Positions 47,761 to 59,600 of a DNA stretch of 64,000 nt are shown piece by piece. Every line of letters starts with the position of its first letter. Position 1 is the stretch's first letter. The DNA comes from Cervus elaphus. Its lineage: Eukaryota > Chordata > Mammalia > Artiodactyla > Cervidae. The stretch spans positions 104,419,152 through 104,483,151 of the forward strand of contig NC_057832.1 of NCBI RefSeq assembly GCF_910594005.1. The letters run 5' to 3'. The notes beneath the pieces were generated by a model. It worked only from the letters and a program-made list of their open reading frames with translations. It was not told the origin of the DNA and did not search any database. A program made the translations under genes and the position numbers.

Positions 47761-49179
47761 CTAGGAATTTCTCTGGAGCTGTTGCGGTCAGTGTGGGTTC
47801 GGTTCAGTTTCAGATAGTTGCTTGTTCCAGCTTACACTTCTCTATATCTATAGGCCCCTTCCGGTGTAGTCAGTGTTACCTACAGGGATTTTAATCTGTT
47901 GCAGGGGTCACTTCTGAAGCCATTCCCTTTGTTTATTTGGCTTCTGTTTGCTGGTATCTTCAGTGTCTAATTTCCACCCTGACACAGGCGGGCGGAGGTG
48001 GTCTCTTGTTTAGGTTCGCTGGTTCAGTTGTGCTGCGGGGAGGGAGGGACGCTGCAGACAGATATCGCTGGCCTGCGTGGGTAGCACTCACAGTATTCCG
48101 GCCACACTGGGTTTGCCCCGCTCACGGGTGTGTGCTTTCCCCGTCTACACTGCTCAGGCTCCTGGCTGCTCTATATGGAGCGGGCCCTGCGTGGCGTGCG
48201 GTTCCAGTTCGGGTATTCCACAAAAGCGCGGACTCGGTTGGGCCTGCGTTTTGTGCCTTCCCCGCCCGAGCCGCTCAGGCAGCCAGGAGCTTGACGGGCG
48301 CACTCTCCCCGGGTGCGGTGTGCCTTCTCCCCTCCTCGGTCCCTGCCTCAGTTTCCTCGCATGCCAGTCAGGTGCGCCTTGTGTCTGTTCTGTGGAGCTG
48401 GCCTGTAGCCACGACCCTGCCAGTGGTTGTCGACCATCCAGAATCTCAGGAAGTCTTTGGTTAGAAACTGGAGGCCTGTTTGCAGTTTGGTAGGGGATGC
48501 CGTCTCTGGGGCCGAGTTTGCCCCTTTCCCCTCCCCCCTGCCTCCTGGCTCCGGCGGGGATCAGTCCTTTGTTCTGCGAAAGGCTGGCAGTGTGTTCAGG
48601 CCAGTTAATTTTCTCTCTCTCTCTTGCTATCCCACAGTTTAAGTTGCTATCTCACTTTAGCTCCCTCTGATTGCCCTCAGGGCATTCGGGCCCAGTCCTT
48701 ACCCTAACCAATGCCACCCGCTCCTCTCCATTCTGCCCCCACTGGCTGGTGGCGGATGTGGGCATCTGGGATACTTTTCTGCTGGGAGTTGCTTTTAGGC
48801 ATGTAATCTGTGGGTTTTATTTATTTTTCCTCCCAGTTAGGTTGCCCTCTGAGATTCGAAAACTTCCCCCAGACCTGCCAGTGAGAGGGTTTCCTGGTGT
48901 TTGGAAATTTCCTCTATTATGACTCCCTTCCCGGGATGGATCTCCATCCCTAGCTCTTTTGTCTCTCTTTTTATCTTTTATTTGTCCTACCTCCTTTTGA
49001 AGACAATGGGCTGCTTTTCTGGGCGCCTGATGTCTTCTGCTAGCGGTCAGAAGTTGTTTTGTGAAGTTTGCTCAGCGTTCAAATGTTCTTTTGATGAATT
49101 TGTAGGGGAGAAAGTGGTCTCTCCATCCTATTCCTCCGCCATCTTGGCTCCTCCCTCTGGAATTTGCCTTTCTTCAGAA

Positions 49180-49609
49180 AGGTTTCACATAAGACTAACT
49201 TTTTTCTTTCCTCAAACCTTGGGCTGCTAATGGCTCAACAAACCAGTATTCCTGTCAATTGTTTTACGGCTGGGGGATGACACACCTCATGCTATCCTAT
49301 CTCAAAATTGCATATTGTGGGAGAGGGGCCTGGTGAAACTCCCTCAGCTTTGAGGTTGTCTCTTATCTGACTAATAGCTTTCTAAACAGACATAAAACAC
49401 CTTGCTAAAGACTAGCAAGGGGGCACTCTTTCTGTCCCCTTCTGATGTCTATGTCAGAAGCTTTCCCTATCTCTATTATACTTTAATAAAACTTTGCTAC
49501 ACAAAAAACTCCAAATAGTCAAGCCTCATCTCTAACCCCGGATGGAAATCCTCTCCTCCTGAGGTCACGAATCCTGGCGTTACACACGGCTCCCAGCAGC
49601 AAACTTTCA
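49180..49609 (+). mobile_element. Class I retroviral LTR (solo or fragment)
   Basis: GGAGAGGGGCCTGGTGAAAC, AGACTAGCAAGGGGGCACTC, a poly(A) signal AATAAA at 49485-49490 and an end at CAAACTTTCA (49609). The left end is unclear because the L1 5' end abuts it at 49157. Confidence 0.65.
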
Positions 49610-50994
49610 CCAGGTAAACTCAAAAGAAGTGAATTCTAAGTCTTTAGAATTCCAGGTCTTTTGTTGGATGTGAAGTGAAGCATTTAAATTGTTAGAAGAT
49701 TTATTAACAGTATGTTTATTCTAATATCACTTTATTAGTTTGCTTGATATTAAACTAGCCTAGAACAGCTTTCTCCAGAACAGACCCTGAAACTAGGATT
49801 GAGGCTAGCTTATTTGGAAGGTGACCTCAAGAAGCATTAGTAGAGGAGGAGGGCACAAGGACCCAGGGAAGGGAAGCCAGCCAGCGAAGGAGGACACATT
49901 CATGAGTATGTGACTGTGGTGGGGACCCTGGGCTCATCTCTACTGCGCAGCCATGGGAGGAGAAGAGCACGCCTGAGAATTGTCCCACCCAGAGGACAAG
50001 AATGATGGAGAATTTGGCTACTGACTCCCATCTGTCATTAGCTTGGGGGCTGTTCCCAGAGGTGTTAACTCTCCGGTACTTCCAGTCAGCCTGGCACCCA
50101 GCATGCTCCTGTGGTCAAAGAAAGCTCTCCGGTGAAGGGAGGCAAGTATGTGCAACAGAAAGCTCTCAGTGTGTACAAGAATGTTGAGTGCCAAGGCGTT
50201 ATGAGTGGTGCCAAAAGTGTCTACTTCAGAGGCATAGCTGACTATACAGACACTACTGAAGCTTCCTCTTAATGAGAGGAAACCAAAAGATCAGCAACCA
50301 AGGGTGGCAAGATGTGGAAAGTATAAACTGTAACCATTGTGGTAGCAGCCCTATTCTCTTCCCAGACGGATCTTTGCATTCTTCTCCTCAACCCCCAAGC
50401 AGTCACTGAAGGTCAGGCTAAGGGAGGCTTGAGAAAATTTCTGCCTATCTTCTTAGAATACCCTGGAAACAGTTCAGAGGAAGAGTTTTACAGAGCACAG
50501 CCAGCAAGAGAATACAGTGCCTTTCTCATCAATGGGAACTTCATGCCTATATTCCAAGAAAGTAATATTTCTTTCTCATGCTGTAGATTTGAACCATCCT
50601 ATTACTGTACAGGCTTGACAGCCACAGGATTATTTCCCTTCAAAGGGAAAGATTGAAGCTGAGGTCCTTACCATTCTTCAATATAACTTCCACATAGTAC
50701 TTCCCTTTTAGAGTTTATGATATGCCCCAGTCTCCATGTAAGTCCCAGCCATATGAGCTTTTTGTACCTCTGAAAATCAAACTGAGTGTGTAACTAAGAC
50801 TTGGGCTGTTTGTAGTCCTTGAGCTGGAAAAAGAGGGAGGTGCAGGAAAGGAGAGCCTCCCCGGGCCTGACATGCAGGGCGCCCAGAAAGACAACGGCTG
50901 ACACTGATTTCAGAAAACCAGTTCTCATGAAACTGATTTTCTTTTTTCTTAACTTCCCCGGAGGAAGGATTCCTTTTATTAGTGGGAAGTGCAA
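49610..50994. other. No gene recognised
   Basis: 49740-50230 may be an old repeat I cannot name. 50339-50656 holds a 105-codon + frame without recognised similarity. Confidence 0.35.
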
Positions 50995-51002
50995 GATAAG
51001 GA

Positions 51003-51220
51003 GAGCTTCCCTGGTGGCTCGGATGGTGAAGAATCTGCCTGCAAGGTGGGAGATCTGGGTTCAATCCATGGGTTGGGAAGATCCCCTGGAGAAGGAAATG
51101 GCAACCCGCTCCAGTACTCTTGCCTGGAGAATCCATGGATGGAGGAACCTGGTAGACTACGGTTCATGGGGTTGTAAAGAGTCAGACACGACTGAGCGAC
51201 TAACACTTTCCATTTCACAG
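51003..51220 (+). mobile_element. Bov-tA SINE
   Basis: AGAGCTTCCCTGGTGGCTCG head to GACACGACTGAGCGACTAAC. A short repeat, GATAAGGA, flanks it at 50995-51002 and 51221-51228. Confidence 0.9.
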
Positions 51221-51389
51221 GATAAGGAATAAGTAGTTAACTAGACAAGGATGGCAGTAAGTGTTGTGGGCAAGAGAACTGCATGTGAAAAATACATTAG
51301 GCCAAAGTAGCAAGCCGCTGACAATGTGCTCCACACTAGTCATTAAGGAAATTCAAATAAATATTAAACTGACAGGCTACTCTACACTC

Positions 51390-51606
51390 AGGCTTCCCCG
51401 GTAGCTCAGCTGGTAAAGAATCCACCTGCAATGCAGGAGACCCTGTTCAGTCCCTGGGTTGGGAAGATCCCCTGGAGGAGGGCATGGCAACCCACTCCAA
51501 TATTCTTACCTGAAGAATACCCATGGACAGAGGAGCCTGGCGGGCTACAGTCCCTGGGGTTGCAAAAAGTCACAACTTTTTGGACACAACTGAGCAACTG
51601 AGCACA
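51390..51606 (+). mobile_element. Bov-tA SINE inside the old L1
   Basis: GGCTTCCCCGGTAGCTCAGC head to ACAACTGAGCAACTGAGC. It has a small internal insertion at about 51572-51583 (ACAACTTTTTGG). Confidence 0.9.
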
Positions 51607-51795
51607 GTTCTGCGCTCTGCACTCCCTGGAACAGCTAAAATTTAAGACAGACAATACCCAGTACTGTGAGAATGTGGGACAATTAGAAGTCAATTAGAGG
51701 TCACATGTATTCCTAGTGGGAGAGTAAAATGGTATAACCACCTTAGCAAAGAATGTGGTAGTTTCTTATAAACATATCCTAAGCCAGTGATTCAG

Positions 51796-53979
51796 TCCAT
51801 TTAGTTCACTGATTTCTAAAATGTCGATGGTCACTCCTGCCATCTCCTGTTTGACCACTTCCAGTTTACCTTGATTTGTGGGCCTAACATTCCAGTTCCT
51901 ATGCAATATTGTTCTCTACAGTATCAGACTTTACTTCCATCACCAGTCATATCCACAACGGGGGGGTGGGGGGCTGTTTTGGCTTTGGCTCTGTTTCTTG
52001 TTTCTGGAGTTATGTCTTCACTGTTTTCCAGTAGTATATTGGGCACCTACTGACCTGGGGAGTTCATCTTTCATTGTCATATCTTTTTGCCTTTTCATAC
52101 TGTTCATGGGGTTCTCAAGGCAAGAATACGGAAGTGTTTTGCCATTCCCTTCTCCAGTGAACCAGGTTTTGCCAGAATTCTCCACCATGACCCATCCGTC
52201 TTGGGTGGCCCTACATGTCGTGGTTCATAGTTTCATTGAGTTAGACAAGGCTGTGGTCCATGTGATCAGTTTGGTTAGTTTTCTGTGATTGTTGTTTTCA
52301 TTCTGTCTGCCCTCTGATGAATAAGGATAAGAGGCTTATGATCTTAATGGCTTATGACCAAAAAAGATCATAATGACCAAGATAAGAATGATGGTGTGAT
52401 CACTCACCTAGAGCCAGACATCCTGGAGTCTGAAGTCAAGTTGGCCTTAGGAAGCATCTTCAAACAAAGTTAGTGGAGGTGATGAAATTCCAACTGAACT
52501 ATTTCAAATCCTAAAAGATGATGCTGTAAAAGTGCTGCATTCAATATGCCGGCAAAGTTGGAAAACTCAGCAGAGGCCACAGGACCTGAAAAGGTTAGTT
52601 TTCATTCCAATCCTTAAGAAAGGCAATGACAAAGAGTATTCAAACTACCACACAATTACATTCATCTCACACACTAGCAAAGTAATGCTCAAAATTCTCC
52701 AAGCGAGGCTTGAACAGTATGTGAACCGAGAACTTCCAGATGTTCAAGCTGGATTTAGAAAAGGCAGAGAAACCAGAGATCAAATTGTCAACATCTGTTT
52801 GATCATAGCAAAAGCAAGAGAATTCCAGAAAACATCTGCTTTCGTGACTTTGGGCATACTGACTATGCCCAAAGCTTTACTGACTTTGGGCATACTGACT
52901 ATGCCCAAAGCCTTTGACTGTATGGATCACAACAAACTGTGGAAAATTCTTCAAGAGATGGGAATACCAGACCCCCTGACCTGCTTCCTGAGAAATCTGT
53001 ATGCAGGTCAGGAAGCAACAGTTAGAACTGCACATGGAACAACGGACTGTTTCCAAATCGGGAAAGGAGTACATCGAGGCTGTATATTGTCACCCTGCTT
53101 ATTTAACTTATATGCAGAGTTATAGGTCATGTGGAATTCTGGGCTGGATGAAGCACAAACTGGAATCAAGATTGCAGGAGAAATATCAATAACCTCAGTT
53201 ATGTAGATGATACCACCCTTATGGCAGAAAATGAAGAGGAACAAAAGAGCCTCTTGATGAAAGTGAAAGAGGAGAGTGAAAAAGCTGGCTTAAAACTCAA
53301 TATTCAAACAAGTAAGATCATGGCATCTGGTCCCATCATTTCATGGCAAATAGATGGGAAGACAACAGAAACAGTGACAGACTTTTTTCCTTGGGTTCCA
53401 AAATCGCTGCAGATGGTGACTGCAGCCATGAAATTAAAAATGCTTGCTCCTTGGAAGAAAAGCTATGACAAACCTAGACAGCATATTCAAAAGCACAGAT
53501 GTTACTTTTCCGACAAAGATCCATCTAGTCAAAGCTATGGTTTTTCCAGTAGTCATGTATGGATGTCAGAGTTGGACCTTAAAGAAAGCTGAGTGCCAAA
53601 GAACTGCAGAGTTTGAACTGTGGTGTTGGAGAAGACTCTTGAGAGTCCCTTGCATTGCAAGGAGATCCAACCAGTCCATCCTAAAGGATGTCAGTCCTGA
53701 ATATTCATTGGAAGGATTGATGCTGAAGTTGAAGCTCCAATACTTTGGCCACCTGATGAGAAGAACTGACTCATTGGAAAAGACCCTGATGCTGGGAAAG
53801 ATAGAAGGCAGGAGGAGAAGGGGGCGACAGAGGATGAGATGGTTGGATGGCATCACCAACTCGATGGATGTGAATTTGAGCAAGCTCCAGGAGTTGGTGA
53901 TGGACAGGGAAGCTGGCATGCTGCAGCCCATGGGTTGCAAAGAATCAGACAGAACTGACTTAACTGAATTGAACTGACC
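51796..53979 (+). mobile_element. BovB LINE with inverted 5' part (twin-priming structure)
   Basis: 51796 to about 52340 is BovB 5' UTR plus the start of the endonuclease, in - orientation. About 52345-53979 is RT to the 3' tail, in + orientation. Imperfect target-site duplications, CCAGTGATTCAG (51784-51795) and CCAGTGATCCAG (53980-53991), bound the whole. The RT part has one long frame (52532-53125) with R-K-G-R-E-T-R-D-Q and K-A-F-D, and later frames with breaks. It is inactive. Confidence 0.92.
52845..52916. repeat. 36-bp tandem duplication, each unit a hairpin
   Basis: Units 52845-52880 and 52881-52916. Each contains CTTTGGGCATA, CTGAC and TATGCCCAAAG (an 11-bp perfect inverted repeat with a 5-nt loop). 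It lies in the BovB RT frame and keeps the frame. Confidence 0.93.
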
Positions 53980-54028
53980 CCAGTGATCCAGCAATTGCAG
54001 TCGCAGGTAATTATCCAAGATAAGTGAA

Positions 54029-54070
54029 AATACATATACATATACATATAAAATATAATACATATACATA
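54029..54070. repeat. (CATATA)n-like simple repeat
   Basis: Imperfect ACATATACATATA units within the old L1. Confidence 0.85.
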
Positions 54071-54650
54071 TAAAATAAAAATTTTATAACAGCTTTATTC
54101 ATGATAGCCCCAAATCGAAAACAACCCAAAATCCATCAACAAGAGGATGGCTAAACAAGTTGTGGTATATTACCACTTGGCAGTAAAAAGGATGAATTAT
54201 TGTACCAATACAAGCAACAGCATTACTGAATCTCATAAACATAATGCTGTGAGAAAAATCTAGGCACAAAAAAAATTTAGAAAATTGTATGTTTCCACTT
54301 AAATAGAAAAAGCAAAACCAAGGTCAAACAAAGTTAGTGGTTGCTTTGTGGAAGTAGGGGGACCATCTGGGAAGGGAGGAGTACTCTTTTTTTTCAGGAA
54401 ATTCGGGAGATCTTGTAAAGGTGTGAGTACACAAGTATGTCTAGTTGTTAAAATTGTTCAGTTTGTAAATCTCATCTTAAAAACTGTGAAAATAATGATA
54501 ATCAAATGGAGGAGTTGGTAGTGGATGGTACAGATGAAACGAGTGCTAGAACATTAATAGTTGAAGTTGAGTGATGAATTAGTGGGGTTCATTATACTAT
54601 GCTATTTATCTATGTTTGAAATTTTCCACACACAAAGAATGACTTTTTAA

Positions 54651-55754
54651 AAAAGACAGTAAGCAAAAATTATCAAGAAGCTTTTGGTGAACTAAAAATA
54701 GTTTAGTACAGCTGGTATGGGGAGTGTCTTTTCCACTGTTTCATTTCATAGGAATCTTCCCAGACAGTGGTAGACTGCCGACACCAAGTCTCTTAGTCAC
54801 ACTTCATCGGAGACAATGGAAGGTTACAATGACTAGCTAACAAACAAATAATTGTGGTGGGAAAAACAGCCACGTGTATCTCATGTGTAAATAAAGCTTA
54901 CCAAATATTGTTCCCTGAGGTACCTTGCACTAATTAGAAAAACAGGAGCCATTTAGTTGCCATGGAATATGGGTATGTTTATTGGTACATACTCAGACCA
55001 GTATAATCCCTTTTCTTAACTTAGTAAAACTCCCAAAGTGGCAGTAATTAAAACCCACCACACCCAATCAACAACTAATTAAGAAAAAAGTATGAATGTC
55101 TTATAAATTTACAGTTATATCTGAAAATATATAAAAATATGCTCCATATATCACTTTCTATTTTAAAATAGATTAATGCCAATTTTTTTTGGTATTTCCT
55201 GAGAGTCTACGTTAAATTTCCTTCATCTAGATGCAATGCATTTGTACATGTTTATGTGTAAGTGCATGAAATCAGGGGTCTCCATAGACTTGTTAGGGTG
55301 AATACAGATTTCTTTTTTAGGAAAAACATAAATTTCCCTTCAATTTTACAAATAAGGGAACTGAAACCAGGAGAAATGAAATGACTTGTCTAAGGTAACA
55401 AGGGATAAGACCACCACTCAGATCTTCTGATTTCCTCAAAGTGAGGTAGACTGTTCTGCAATGTTCATGGATATGAAATGCTTTCCATTAGCTGTAGAAA
55501 TCCATACTGAATAACTCAAGAGAACATTATCTTGGCAATTCATTGAATACTATACAAATGCAGAATTTTTCAAAAGGTTTCCAATGCATTAGTAGAAACA
55601 TTTTGCCCTAAGGAGATTCCAATCCTAGAACAGGGTGAGATCATCAAAAGATTTTGAAAAATACTGGCAGTTCATCCTCTGCTGATGCTTGTGGTACAGC
55701 ATTGTAGTCAACATTGAACTGCTCAAGACCCTTTCTTCTCTTATTTTCTCTTCT
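54651..55754. other. No gene or repeat recognised
   Basis: AT-rich sequence with no supported exon. Confidence 0.4.
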
Positions 55755-55963
55755 TTGTTGCTGTTGTGATGCTGTCATGTCTGACTCTTTTATGACCCCA
55801 TGAACTGTAACACTCCATGCTCCTCTGTCCATGGGATTTTCCATGCAAGAATACTGGAGTGGGTTGCCATTTCCTCCTCCAAGGGATCTTCCTGATCCAG
55901 GGATGGAACCTGCATCTCCTGCACTGGTGGGTGGATTCTGTAGCTGAGCCCCCAGGGAGGCCT
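55755..55963 (-). mobile_element. Bov-tA SINE
   Basis: Reversed element from TTGTTGCTGTTGTGATGCTG to GCTGAGCCCCCAGGGAGGCC. Confidence 0.88.
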
Positions 55964-56409
55964 TCACTGGGTGTCACCACATGCTTTTTACACTAATTTT
56001 TTTCAAATGGTGGATTATAATCCATTTAATGGGTCATGAAATCAACTTAATGGGACATGATTAGCATTTTAAAAATGAAATTAATTAGGTTAGAAAATAT
56101 CAGCATATAACACATTCAACCAGCATTATTTTGTGAAATTTTTGTTTCAGTCATATACATATGTGTGTGCACTGGGTAGCAATTTCTAACTGTGGATTAC
56201 AGTCAAAAACACTTGAAAGTCAGTGGCTCTCATGGGGTTTCATAGGAACTCTAAAATACTTTAACTCTGATTACCCCTTTCTCAACTCATGTTTGTACTG
56301 TGTACTATTTTTTATCTCATTTTAAGAAAAATACATATTATTTATCATAATATACAATATACAATGTCTGGTTTTACCCACGTTTGCTGATATTTTTTTG
56401 TATCTGTGA
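55964..56409. other. No gene or repeat recognised
   Basis: AT-rich sequence with no supported feature. Confidence 0.45.
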
Positions 56410-56921
56410 ACTTTTTTATTACAGTAAAACACATAAAATTCAGTTCTAACCATTTTATAATGTACAATTCAGTGGCATTTAGTGCATTCACAATGATGTG
56501 CAACCATCATCACTATCTGGTTCCAGAACATTTTGATTACCCCGATAGGAAAATCCATGCCAGTTAAGCAGTTGCTCTCCATTCCTTCCTCTTCCCAGGC
56601 TCTGGCAGCCAGTAACCTGCTGTCTCTATGAATCTGCCTACTCTGGACATTTCAAATGGAATCATAAAGAATTTGATTTTTGGGGTCTGACTTTTTTCAC
56701 TTAGCATAATGTGTTTGAGATTTATCCACGTTGTAGCAAGCATCAGTACTTAATTCTTTTTTTTTTGTGGGTGAATAGCATTTTATTGTATTAATATAGC
56801 AGATCTATTTATCCATCATCCACTGATGGACATTTGGGTTGTTTTTACCTTTTGGCTATTGTGAATAATATTGCTATAAACATTTGTGTCCAAGGATCTG
56901 TTTGAATATCTGTCATCAGTC

Positions 56922-57197
56922 TTTGGAGCAGGAAATGACAACCCACTCCAGTAATCTTGCCTGGAAAATCCCATGGACCGGGACTGGTAGGCTACAGTCC
57001 ATGGGGTTGCAAAGAGTTGGACATGACTGAGCGACTTCACTTTGACTTTTCACTTTCATGCATTGGAGAAGGAAATGGCAGCCCACTCCAGTATTCTTGC
57101 CTGGAGAATCCAAGGGTCAGGGAGCCTGGTGGGCTGCCGTCTATGGGGTCCCAAGAGTCAGACACAACTGAAGCGACTTAGCAGCAGCAGCAGCAGT
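56922..57197 (+). mobile_element. Bov-A2 SINE (dimeric)
   Basis: Two related monomers, each with a CCCACTCCAGTA and CTTGCCTGGA core, joined by a CTTTCATGCATTGGAGAAGG linker and ending in a (CAG)n tail. ATCAGTC flanks it at 56915-56921 and 57198-57204. Confidence 0.92.
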
Positions 57198-57285
57198 ATC
57201 AGTCAGTGGGGTTATATACCTAGAAGAGGAATTGTTGGGTCATATGGGAACTCTCCATTAAACTTTTTAAAGAACTATCAAACTT

Positions 57286-58077
57286 TTTTCCATAGTGAAA
57301 GTGAAAGTGAAGTTGCTCAGTCCTGTCCGACTCTTTGAGACCCCATGGACTGTAGCCTACCAGGCTCCTCCGCCCATGGGATTTTCCAGGCAAGAATACT
57401 GGAGTGGGTTGCCATTTCCTTCGCCAGTAGATCTTCCTGACCCTGGGATTGCACCCGGGTCTCCCGCATTGCAGGCAGACGCTTTACCGTCTGAGCCCCC
57501 AGGGAAGTTTTCCATAGTGGCTGGATGACCCCATGGACTGTAGCCTACCAGGCTCCTCCGTCCAGGGGATTCCAGGCAATAATACTGGAGTGGGTTGCCA
57601 TTTCCTTCGCCAGTAGATCTTCCCGACCCTGGGATTGCACCCGGGTCTCCCACATTGCAGGCAGACGCTTTACCGTCTGAGCCCCAGGGAAGTTTTCCAC
57701 AGTGGCTGGATGACCCCATGGACTGTAGCCTACCAGGCTCCTCCGTCCATGGGATTTTCCAGCCAAGAATATGGGAGTGGGTTGCCATATCCTTCTCCAG
57801 GAGATACTCCCTTCCCAGGGATCGCACCTGGCTTTCCCACATTGTAGGCAGACGCTTTACCGTCTGAGCCCCCAGGGAAGTTTTCCATAGTGGCTGGATG
57901 ACCCCATGGACTGTAGCCTACCAGGCTCCTCCGTCCATGGGATTTTCCAGACAAGAATACTAGAGTGGGTTGCATTTCATTCTCCAGGAGATCTTCACGA
58001 CCCAGAGATTGAACCCCGGTCTCCCGCATTGTAGGCAGACGCTTTGCCATCTGAACCATCAGGGAAGTTTTCCATAG
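57286..58077 (-). repeat. SINE-derived tandem array, four units of about 187 bp
   Basis: Unit 1 (57296-57507) is a nearly complete reversed Bov-tA flanked by TTTTCCATAG at 57286-57295 and 57508-57517. Units 2-4 (57518-57702, 57703-57890, 57891-58077) each begin TGGCTGGATGACCCC, lack the first 40 or so bases of unit 1 and end with TTTTCCATAG or TTTTCCACAG. The duplicated unit therefore includes the target-site repeat and a few bases of the host L1. Confidence 0.92.
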
Positions 58078-58149
58078 TGGCTGCCCATTTAAGATTTCTA
58101 CCAACAATGTACAAGGGCTCCAATTTATCCACGTCCTCAATGATATTTG

Positions 58150-58440
58150 TTTAAAAAATTTTTTTTATTGGAATATGGTTGATTTACATTTTATTAGTTT
58201 CAGGCATACAACAAAGTGAATCAGTTAACCACCCACTTTTTAGATTCTTTTCTCATATATATCATTATGAAGTACTAAATAGAGTTCCAGTGCTATATAG
58301 CATGTCCTTATTAGTTATATATTTTATATATAGTCATGTATATTTCAGTCCCAATCTCCCAATTTATCTATCACCCTTCCTTCCTGATAACCGTAAATTT
58401 GTTTTCTGTATCTATGATGTTTATTTTATTCAAAAAATAG
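58150..58440 (-). mobile_element. L1 3'-end insertion in the old L1
   Basis: Reversed artiodactyl L1 tail: TTTTTTTTATTGGAATATGG, AGTTTCAGGCATACAACAAAG, AGTTCCAGTGCTATATAGC. Confidence 0.8.
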
Positions 58441-59600
58441 TCAGTCATTCTACTGGGTATGAAGTGGTATCTCCTTGCAGTTTTGACTTGCAGTTCCCTA
58501 GTAACTAATGATGCCAAACATTTTTTTGTGTGCTTATTGGCCATTTATATATGCTCTTTAGAAAAATGTTTATTTAACTCATTCGCGCACTTTTTGATTG
58601 TTTTGTCTTTTTGTTGTTGATTTGTAGGAGTTCTTTATAAATTCTGAATACTAGGCACATCATTTATATAATTGAAAATAATAGTTCCAAGTCTGTAGGT
58701 TGTCTTTTCACTTTCTTGCTAACGTCCCTTGATGCAGAAAAAATTTTAATTTTGATGAAGGCCAGTGTATTTTCTCTTCTGTTTCTTGTGCACTCGGTGA
58801 TATCTAAGAAACCATTGCCAACTCCAGTATTATGAAGATTTACCCCTATGTTTTCTTCCAAAGGTATGGTTTTAATTTTCACATTTAGGTCTTTGATCTA
58901 TTTTTAGTTAATTTTTGTACATGGTGTAAGATAAGTGTCCAATTTCTTTTGCATGTTGGTATCCTGAAATTGGTTTTAGAATCATTTTTCTCCTTTCAGG
59001 AGTGCATTTTTGAAAATGCCCCTTTAGGAAGGTTTGTTGGATGTAAATTCAGTCTGTGTCAGTCCGACTATGTTTCTGTTTCCCTTGTCCTTGAAAAATA
59101 GTTTTGTGAAATCTAGAAATCTAGGATGATAGTTATTTTCTCTTCAGAACTTTGGAAGATATAATTCTACTGTGTTCTGTCTTCCATAATTGCTATTGAG
59201 AAACTAGATACCTACTTGTTGTTCTTTGCAAATTATCTTTTTTCTCTGCCTGTTTAAGAACTTCTCTGCCTTTGATATTCTTTGCTTTTACTAAAATATA
59301 TCTGGGCATAACTTTCTTTTTATGTATCTATTCTGTCTTGGACTCATCTGTGGATTCATGTCCTTTTATTAGTTTTGGGAAATTCTCAGCCTTTGTGTCT
59401 TCAAATGTTGCCTTTTTTCTATTTTTTCTTCCTGGAACTCCAATTAGATGTGCTACACTTTCTCATTATATCTTCCATGTGGTTGACTCTCTTTCATATT
59501 TACTGCTCTGTCTCTATGCATTACAGACTGAGCATTTCCTTCAGACTTAATATTTTCTTCACCTGCATATATTGTGTTGTTTAATTCATCCAGTGAGTTA

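Larger units (their letters stand above)
41341..49157 (-). mobile_element. Full-length ruminant L1 (L1-BT-like), about 7.8 kb, inactive
   Basis: The left end is the reversed poly(A) and 3' UTR (TTATTAGTTGGAGGTTAATT). The right end is the reversed L1 start, CCGCCATCTTGGCTCCTCC. Order on the - strand: 5' UTR of about 2.7 kb (46488-49157), ORF1 (45561-46487), a 51-nt spacer, ORF2 (41557-45509) and a 3' UTR of about 216 nt. The 5' UTR contains a GC-rich zone (47930-48560) and an A-rich zone with tandem duplication. I see no convincing target-site duplication at the two ends. Confidence 0.93.
51290..54650 (+). mobile_element. Old L1 (L1M-type) 3' part, split by a SINE and a BovB
   Basis: Pieces in L1 order: 51290-51380 (CATTAAGGAAATTCAAATAAA), 51607-51795 (GTAAAATGGTATAACCACC) and 53992-54650 (TTCATGATAGCCCCAAATCG). 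The continuity across the insertions is clear. No open frame. Confidence 0.8.
56410..59600 (-). mobile_element. Old L1 (L1M/HAL1-like), much interrupted
   Basis: Reversed L1 3' UTR and ORF2 end at 56410-56921, then 57205-57295, 58078-58150 and 58440-59000. A reversed ORF1-like region follows at about 59020-59600 (TTTTGGGAAATTCTCAGCC, TGGAACTCCAATTAGATG). The jump from ORF2 end to ORF1-like sequence suggests an internal deletion or two elements. Confidence 0.75.

Noticed and set aside
47937..48642. GC-rich zone with 175- and 138-codon + frames, like a CpG-island gene start
   Set aside because: It lies inside the 5' UTR of the full-length L1 on the - strand. The frames are antisense and unsupported.
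57181..57196. (CAG)n trinucleotide repeat
   Set aside because: This is the normal tail of the Bov-A2 SINE, not an independent expansion.
6998..58080. tRNA genes suggested by A/B-box-like motifs (GGTTCGATCC)
   Set aside because: All such motifs found sit in heads of tRNA-derived SINEs. No cloverleaf with an acceptor stem was seen.
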